The translations under genes were made by a program, and so were the position numbers. The notes below the pieces were generated by a model that saw only the letters and a program-made list of their open reading frames with translations, ran no database searches and had not been told where the DNA came from. DNA of 64,000 bases from positions 1 through 64,000 of the forward strand of contig JAYWHR010000055.1 of the NCBI GenBank assembly GCA_043777675.1, in the 5' to 3' direction. This DNA is from JANMDU01 sp043777675. GTDB lineage: Bacteria; Pseudomonadota; Gammaproteobacteria; Burkholderiales; Burkholderiaceae_C. Shown here piece after piece: positions 59,562 through 64,000 of the stretch (position 1 is the first letter of the stretch; each line of letters starts with the position of its first letter).

Positions 59562-60862
59562 GACCGTAATTGCCCCTCACCCAGCACCACATATTTCAGC
59601 GAAGTCAGCCCCTCCACGCCCACGGGCCCACGCGCATGAAACTTGTCTGTGCTGATGCCGATCTCTGCACCGAGGCCAAATTCAAAGCCATCCGCAAAGC
59701 GCGTGCTGGCGTTGACCATCACGCTAGCGGAATCGACTTCGCGCAAAAAGCGTTGGGCGTGCATGTGGTTCGTCGTCAGAATAGCATCGGTGTGATGCGA
59801 TGAATAGTGGTTGATGTGTGCAATTGCCGCATCCAAGTCGTCGACAACTTTGATGCTGATGATGGGGGCGAGGTATTCTTCAAACCAATCTTGCTCAGTC
59901 GCGTCTTTGAGCAATGCTACTGAATCTATAGCGCCTTGCGCAATAAATACGCCGGCTATCAACTCTTTTGACTCTAAATCACAGCGCATTTCTACGCCTT
60001 TGGCAGCATAGATCGCTGCAATCTTCGGTAAAAATTCAGCGGCCACAGCGCGCGCTACCAGCAAGCCTTCTGCCGCGTTGCAGGGCGAGTATTTGTTCGT
60101 CTTGGCGTTATCTGCAATGCGCACAGCCATCTCGATATCACAAGAATCGTCCACATACACATGGCAATTGCCATCGAGATGTTTGATCACCGGCACTTTC
60201 GCATCGCGCGAAATCCGCTCGATCAAGCCCTTGCCGCCGCGCGGAATGATCACGTCCACGAACTGCGGCATGGTTATCAGTTGCCCCACGGCCTCACGAT
60301 CAGTCGTCGGCACGAGCTGCACGCCATCTTCTGGCAAGCCGCTCTCGCGCAGCGCTTGGCGCACCAGCGCAGCCAAAGCCCGGTTCGATTCAATCGCCTC
60401 CGAGCCGCCGCGCAAGATGCAGGCATTGCCGCTCTTGATGGATAGCGAGGCCGCCTCAATCGTCACATTCGGGCGGCTCTCGTAAATCATGCCAAACACC
60501 CCAATCGGCACGCGCATCTGCCCCACGCGAATACCGCTGTCCATCTGGCGCATGCCTGAAATCTCACCAATGATGTCGGCCATCGCCGCGAGTTGCTCGC
60601 AGCCGAGCGCGCAGGTTTCAATCGTTTTCGCGTCCAGCTTCAAGCGATCCACCATCGGTGCCGCCAGATCTGCAGCCACCGCTTTTTCTAAATCCTTCGT
60701 GTTCTCTACAGCCAACGCGGACACATTAGAGCGAAGCAGCGCAGCCAGCCGTTTCAAAGCTGCATTCTTCTGCACACTAGGTGCCCGCGCCATCTCAAAA
60801 GCGGCACGCCGCGCCTGCACACCCAGGTGCTGCATGAGTTCGGGAGTGGTAGAGGGATTCAT
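59558..60862 (-). CDS. proA: Gamma-glutamyl phosphate reductase
   Basis: 434 aa from ATG 60862 (MNPSTTPELMQHLGVQARRA; ATG 60871 is possible and has GAG closer). Aldehyde-dehydrogenase fold: GVFGMIYESRPNVTIEAASL near 110-129, GGSEAIESNRALAALVRQAL, and the catalytic Cys in KTNKYSPCNAAEGLLVARA near 263-281. Converts glutamyl-5-phosphate to the semialdehyde in proline synthesis. Residues about 302-315 (AGVFIAQGAIDSVA) come from a sense copy of the dispersed repeat and appear inserted before the EQDWFEEYLAP motif. No proB neighbour is seen. Confidence 0.95.
   Translation of the reverse strand: MNPSTTPELMQHLGVQARRAAFEMARAPSVQKNAALKRLAALLRSNVSALAVENTKDLEKAVAADLAAPMVDRLKLDAKTIETCALGCEQLAAMADIIGEISGMRQMDSGIRVGQMRVPIGVFGMIYESRPNVTIEAASLSIKSGNACILRGGSEAIESNRALAALVRQALRESGLPEDGVQLVPTTDREAVGQLITMPQFVDVIIPRGGKGLIERISRDAKVPVIKHLDGNCHVYVDDSCDIEMAVRIADNAKTNKYSPCNAAEGLLVARAVAAEFLPKIAAIYAAKGVEMRCDLESKELIAGVFIAQGAIDSVALLKDATEQDWFEEYLAPIISIKVVDDLDAAIAHINHYSSHHTDAILTTNHMHAQRFLREVDSASVMVNASTRFADGFEFGLGAEIGISTDKFHARGPVGVEGLTSLKYVVLGEGQLRS
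59918..59958 (-). repeat. Dispersed 44-bp element, copy 18 (inside proA)
   Basis: Minus strand TAGCCGGCGTATTTATTGCG, then AAGGCGCTATAGATTCAGTA. Sense orientation; read as AGVFIAQGAIDSV. Confidence 0.85.
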
Positions 60863-60966
60863 AATGTGCATTTTCTCACGCGCTTCTTTGATCTGAGTGA
60901 GTAAAGATTTGCAGGTGTCTCGTATACTAAAAAATGCTTTTATTTTTGCAATCAATGTGCCAGCAC

Positions 60967-62961
60967 ATGCTAACTGCCAGATGGCCACTGGCTTTGTGCT
61001 TGATCTTTTTGTTGCCCACTCAAGCCCACGCGAATTCACCCGGCAAAAACGGCACGGTCACCATCGCGGCATTAAGCACCATAGTCAACCAATCCACCAC
61101 GCTTAGCATAGCGGCCTCAGCAGGTAGCGGCACGATCACGGTGGCCAACATCGCCCAGCTCAGCAGCCCCGAGCCAGTCGGTGGCGGCGCGCTTGCTGTG
61201 GGTGATGTGATTTTGATTTATCAAGCACGTGGTGCAACAATCAATACCGCCAATTCCACCACCTATGGCGACATCACCAGTTATGGCAATGCCGGAGCTT
61301 ATGAATTCCAGTCGGTGGCCAGCATCTCGGGCAACAGTATTGGCTTGTTGCCGCTGGCTACGGGCAACAGCTGCACAGCGGGCGCGCTCAAGCGAAATTA
61401 CGATGCAGGCACACAAGTCATTCGCGTACCTCAATATGCCGCCTTAACCGTCAATGCCGCAGCGAGCATCAGCACACAAGCTTGGGGCGGCAGCACAGGC
61501 GGCGTGGTAGCTATTCGCGTACAAAACACGCTCACGCTAAACGGCAGCATCACCGTGGCGGGCTTGGGCTTTCGCGGCGGCATCCGTGATGGCAATGATC
61601 GCGGCACAGCAGATAACAACAGCTTATCGTTTGTATCTGACGCCAATCTTGCGGGCGGCGCAAAAGGCGAGGGCATTGCCAGCGGCGCAGCCGGTACTTT
61701 CGGCACCATCGCTTTGCCCTTCTCCAATCAAGGCGGCAATTTTGATATGGGCGCTCCTGCCAATGGCGGCGGCGGCGGTGGCTCACACAACGCTGGCGGT
61801 GGTGGCGGCGCCAATGCTGCATCGGCCTTGACACCGTATTGCACCACTGGCGTATCGACTTACACGAGCGTGCCGGCTAGGCTGTCTGCTACCACCGCTT
61901 TCGTTTGGTGCGGCCAGGGCAGCATGCCCAATGCCGTCACTGGCTCTGCCGCTTGGACGCTAGACCCCGCCTACCGAGCCAATGGCAATGCTTTGACCAA
62001 CCAAGTTGGCGGCGGCAGAGGCGGCTACACGTATGGCGCGTCGAATCAAAATGCGCTGACTGTGGGCCCCGGCACAACGACGTGGGGCGGTGATGGCCGC
62101 CATCCCATGGGCGGCTGGGGTGGCCGGCCCTTGCAGCAAGATGTGCCCAACCGAGCCTTTTTCGGCGGCGGCGGGGGAGCGGGCGCGAACAACAGCGGCA
62201 ATGGCTCGCCTGGCGCTGAAGGTGGCGGTCTTTTATTCATTGAAGCAGGCACATTAAGCGGCAGCGGCGCTTTGATCGCCAACGGCAACACTGCAGCCAA
62301 CACCACGGGCGGCCACAACGACGCGCCCGGTGGCGGCGGTGCAGGCGGCAGCATCATCGTGCGCGCAGGTGGCGGCAGCGTGGGCAGCATGCAAGCCAAT
62401 GGCGGCAACGGCGGCAACCAATTGATCACGAGCGCCGAAAGCGAAGGCGCGGGCGGCGGCGCAGGCGGCGGGCTCATCGCTGTGTTGGGTGCAGGCGGCA
62501 CGCAAGTGGCCGGCGGCGGCAGCGGCGGCATTTCCAATTCCAGCTCCGTGACTGAATTCCCAAGAAACGGCACAACCGATGGCAGCGCCGGCCTCACGGC
62601 GCAAAGCGCGCCCGAATTGATCTTCCCCCGATTGCTCTGCGCTGGCTTGAGCATCACCAAAACCAACAGCATCACCACACTCACCGCCGGTGAGCTCACC
62701 ACCTACACCATCGTCATCAGCAACAGCGGGCCCGATGGAGCCAACGGCAGCTTGCTGCGAGACCCCATTGCTGCAGGCTTGAGTTGCACAGCAATCAGCT
62801 GCACAGCAGCCACCGGCACTACCTGCGCCGCTTCAGCGCCACCAGCCAGCGTTACGATCGGAAATTTGCAAGGTAGCGGCATTCCTATCGTCAGTTTTCC
62901 GGCCAGCTCATCGCTTACTTTCACCGTGAGTTGCGGCGTCACGGCGACTGGGTTGCCGTGA
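60967..62961 (+). CDS. Glycine-rich surface protein with C-terminal DUF11 domain
   Basis: 664 aa from ATG 60967 (earlier in-frame ATGs at 60934 and 60955; no good binding site for any). Signal peptide MLTARWPLALCLIFLL...AHA. The mature part opens with TVTIAALSTIVNQSTTLSIA, then a long Gly/Asn-rich, likely beta-helical region with GGGGGGSHNAGGGGG (about 278-292) and FFGGGGGAGANNSGNGSPG. The last about 110 residues are a DUF11 domain (LSITKTNSITTLTAGELTTY, then TIVISNSGPDGANGSLLRDP, with paired Cys). Ends VTATGLP, as other DUF11 proteins do. Probably secreted or surface bound; a role in adhesion is inferred. It is transcribed away from proA (104 bp). Confidence 0.78.
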   Translation: MLTARWPLALCLIFLLPTQAHANSPGKNGTVTIAALSTIVNQSTTLSIAASAGSGTITVANIAQLSSPEPVGGGALAVGDVILIYQARGATINTANSTTYGDITSYGNAGAYEFQSVASISGNSIGLLPLATGNSCTAGALKRNYDAGTQVIRVPQYAALTVNAAASISTQAWGGSTGGVVAIRVQNTLTLNGSITVAGLGFRGGIRDGNDRGTADNNSLSFVSDANLAGGAKGEGIASGAAGTFGTIALPFSNQGGNFDMGAPANGGGGGGSHNAGGGGGANAASALTPYCTTGVSTYTSVPARLSATTAFVWCGQGSMPNAVTGSAAWTLDPAYRANGNALTNQVGGGRGGYTYGASNQNALTVGPGTTTWGGDGRHPMGGWGGRPLQQDVPNRAFFGGGGGAGANNSGNGSPGAEGGGLLFIEAGTLSGSGALIANGNTAANTTGGHNDAPGGGGAGGSIIVRAGGGSVGSMQANGGNGGNQLITSAESEGAGGGAGGGLIAVLGAGGTQVAGGGSGGISNSSSVTEFPRNGTTDGSAGLTAQSAPELIFPRLLCAGLSITKTNSITTLTAGELTTYTIVISNSGPDGANGSLLRDPIAAGLSCTAISCTAATGTTCAASAPPASVTIGNLQGSGIPIVSFPASSSLTFTVSCGVTATGLP

Positions 62962-63004
62962 AATGGCATGGTTCATGTCAAGCGTGAGCTTTTAAGCCGC
63001 CACC

Positions 63005-63142
63005 TTACACACCATCTCCGCCAACTGATATAGCGCCAAAGCCCTGCGCCAACGCGATTGGGATAACTCGCCCAAGCTGCGCATCAGAAAAGTGCTTGGT
63101 ATGCTGTTGCAAAGTGCTCTCATCCTCTGCGACCACAGTCAT
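63005..63142 (-). CDS. Small unidentified reading frame after ccdB
   Basis: 45 codons beginning 6 bp after the ccdB stop (MTVVAEDESTLQQHTKHFSD...). I do not recognise it. If one base is skipped near residue 24 the frame continues as ELSQSRWRRALALYQLAEMV then CKVAA to a stop at 62992-62994, giving a more protein-like helical sequence, so this may be a frameshifted remnant of a longer gene. It could be a third member of the TA operon or debris. Confidence 0.3.
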   Translation of the reverse strand: MTVVAEDESTLQQHTKHFSDAQLGRVIPIALAQGFGAISVGGDGV

Positions 63143-63148
63143 GTTGGT

Positions 63149-63466
63149 TCAATATCCGCGAAGTAGAAATTCCACAGCACTATCAATCCGCAGAGCTTGG
63201 CGTTGAAGATTGTCTAACTTGCCTCGTAGCTCTCGTTGTAAAAAAACGGTGATGCCGAATGGATGCATGTGCAGGTTGTCCTTAAAACCCACTACCTCTA
63301 GCGCAGGATTGAGGCGCTCGGTCATACCAGGAAATGCGTCTGGCTTGGCCAGTGGAACACAGACGCGCTCAGCAAACATGTAGTGGCGATCACTTTGGAT
63401 CTCAATCACACAGGGGAAAGCTGCGCTAAGCGACGCAACTGGATTGGGATAAACGTCGTATCTCAT
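63149..63466 (-). CDS. ccdB: CcdB-family gyrase-poison toxin
   Basis: 105 aa from ATG 63466 (MRYDVYPNPVASLSAAFPCV); the longer open frame upstream lies in the antitoxin gene. Matches the CcdB pattern: short strand YDVYPNP, CVIEIQSD, RVCVPLAKPDAFPGM (as VIPLA in F-plasmid CcdB), LNPALEVVGFKDNLHMHPFG, and a C-terminal helix IDSAVEFLLRGY. CcdB poisons GyrA. It lies 7 bp after the antitoxin stop, the usual order. The C-terminal Trp-Gly-Ile of F CcdB is replaced by RGY, as in many chromosomal homologues, so gyrase activity cannot be judged. Confidence 0.82.
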   Translation of the reverse strand: MRYDVYPNPVASLSAAFPCVIEIQSDRHYMFAERVCVPLAKPDAFPGMTERLNPALEVVGFKDNLHMHPFGITVFLQRELRGKLDNLQRQALRIDSAVEFLLRGY

Positions 63467-63473
63467 ATGCCAC

Positions 63474-63782
63474 TTACTCGGAAAGCTGTTGGTTTTGCTC
63501 GGCCTCGCGCCACAGACGCACACTTTCGCTGAAGGTAGGGCGCTGCTCTGCCCAAGCGTTGTACGCAGCGATTTGCTTGGCATGCATCAGATGCCATTGA
63601 TCGTCTTGGGGCGTGTTTGCCGTGTTCGTTTGCGGCTCTTGGCCGGCAGATGTCATTGCAGGCACGATGCGCACAGGCAACATTTGCACTGCTCCAGTAT
63701 CAAGGAACTGCACGTCAAACAACTGCCCTGCAAACTTTTTGCCCAGAGAGATTTGGCCACTGGTACCTACTTCTTTAAGCAT
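63474..63782 (-). CDS. Antitoxin with AbrB-like N-terminus and CcdA-like C-terminus
   Basis: 102 aa from ATG 63782, with AGGAA 5 nt upstream. The first about 40 residues (MLKEVGTSGQISLGKKFAGQ, then LFDVQFLDTGAVQMLPVRIV) look like the swapped-hairpin AbrB/SpoVT DNA-binding domain. The last about 45 residues (WHLMHAKQIAAYNAWAEQRP then TFSESVRLW) look like the disordered CcdA tail that wraps CcdB (AIxAYNxxVExxGxFSD). A ribbon-helix-helix N-terminus, normal for CcdA, is not seen. It probably represses the operon at 63803-63820 and blocks CcdB. Both halves are recognised by pattern only. Confidence 0.7.
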   Translation of the reverse strand: MLKEVGTSGQISLGKKFAGQLFDVQFLDTGAVQMLPVRIVPAMTSAGQEPQTNTANTPQDDQWHLMHAKQIAAYNAWAEQRPTFSESVRLWREAEQNQQLSE

Positions 63783-63800
63783 AAGATTCCTGAGTTGATG

Positions 63801-63830
63801 ATAATGCCATCATGCGGCATGATAATACAA
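63801..63830 (-). promoter_or_regulatory. Promoter and operator of the ccd-like module
   Basis: On the minus strand TTGTAT (63825-63830), an 18-bp spacer and CATTAT (63801-63806). The spacer holds the inverted repeat ATGCC / GGCAT (63803-63807 and 63816-63820). The layout mirrors the other TA promoter at 59533-59561. Confidence 0.55.
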
Positions 63831-63839
63831 TTACTGAAG

Positions 63840-63990
63840 AAGCGATCAATTTGCTCGGCAGGGCAGTCAGCTGCTTCAAAACTGCATTCTTCCGAACTGC
63901 CGGCGTGCGCCATCTCAAATGCAGTACCCCTGAGTGCGTACAAATTGTTTACATGAGTTCGCAGGTGGAGGAAGAGTTCATGGAAAGAGA
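63840..63990 (-). pseudogene. Decayed fragment of a second proA gene
   Basis: The minus strand from about 63975 reads GAACTCATG, then TGCATTTGAGATGGCGCACG and GAAGAATGCAGTTTTGAAGC, aligning with proA codons about 8-40 (GAACTCATG, GCTTTTGAGATGGCGC, AAGAATGCAGCTTTGAAA). In protein terms AFEMAHA in one frame and VRKNAVLKQLTALPSKL in another match ProA AFEMARA and VQKNAALKRLAALLRS, so at least one frameshift and a stop are present. It lies just upstream of the ccd-like module and continues toward the window end. Confidence 0.65.
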
Positions 63991-64000
63991 TGTTCTCCAA

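Noticed and set aside
61750..62520. Short regular GC-rich repeats that might suggest a CRISPR array or minisatellite
   Set aside because: They are Gly codon runs inside an intact reading frame, with irregular spacing and no conserved repeat-spacer pattern.
62046..62702. Long proline-rich open frame on the minus strand
   Set aside because: It is antisense to the glycine-rich surface protein; Gly codons read backwards give Pro and Ala codons without stops. No start signal or family motif.
63020..63060. Possible dispersed element near the ccdB downstream frame
   Set aside because: TATAGCGCCAAAGCCCTGCGCC has a similar middle but neither conserved end.

Overview
The window looks like the chromosome of a betaproteobacterium of the order Burkholderiales, most likely the family Comamonadaceae. 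The signs are a fused aroA-cmk gene, the order gyrA-pheA-tyrA-aroA/cmk-rpsA-ihfB-lapA-lapB, a tmRNA whose tag reads ANDERFALAA, a TorF-type porin next to glnK-amt, and a second dispersed repeat (in mpl) that resembles repeats common in that family. Base composition is moderate by eye (roughly mid-50s % GC). No insertion sequence, prophage or CRISPR array was seen. All identifications come from reading the sequence and from knowledge of families; nothing was searched.

Layout. 1-641: 5' part of a DUF6279-type lipoprotein gene, head to head with glmU. 2.4-6.1 kb: sugar-acid catabolism (IlvD/Edd dehydratase, KdgK, DgoK). 6.1-7.8 kb: mpl and a small membrane protein. 8.0-10.8 kb: nitrogen operon (TorF porin, glnK, amt) behind a sigma-54 promoter. 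10.9-17.2 kb: comM, rsmA, surA, lptD. 17.3-21.1 kb: AmgK-like kinase, rsmE, an MFS transporter and an XRE regulator. 21.1-21.5 kb: ssrA. 21.7-32.2 kb: a long minus-strand run from gyrA through aromatic amino acid synthesis, rpsA and ihfB to lapA-lapB. 32.4-36.4 kb: ompA, argS, a SPOR protein and dsbA. 36.5-37.6 kb: patatin. 38.3-47.5 kb: ribosomal protein operon rplN to rplQ with secY and rpoA; infA at its usual place is a pseudogene. 47.6 kb: initiator tRNA. 47.8-57.1 kb: accessory metabolism, much of it in tightly packed or overlapping minus-strand genes. 57.2-58.7 kb: MocR regulator. 58.7-59.5 kb: GNAT/DUF1778 toxin-antitoxin pair. 59.6-60.9 kb: proA. 61-63 kb: glycine-rich DUF11 surface protein. 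63-64 kb: a CcdB toxin with an antitoxin that appears to join an AbrB-like N-terminus to a CcdA-like tail, and a decayed second proA fragment.

The most unusual property is a dispersed element of about 44 bp, with at least 18 copies, ten of them inside otherwise intact protein-coding genes. In genes it always appears in one of two stop-free frames, one per orientation, so it adds or replaces a recognisable short peptide (sense: LAGIExAxxA; antisense: IAxxAxxxPA). It behaves like the Rickettsia palindromic elements but is unrelated in sequence. It is absent from the ribosomal protein operon. Other notable items are the infA pseudogene, the hybrid ccd system, an in-frame insertion of a different repeat in mpl, and loss of serC and hisC from the aromatic cluster.
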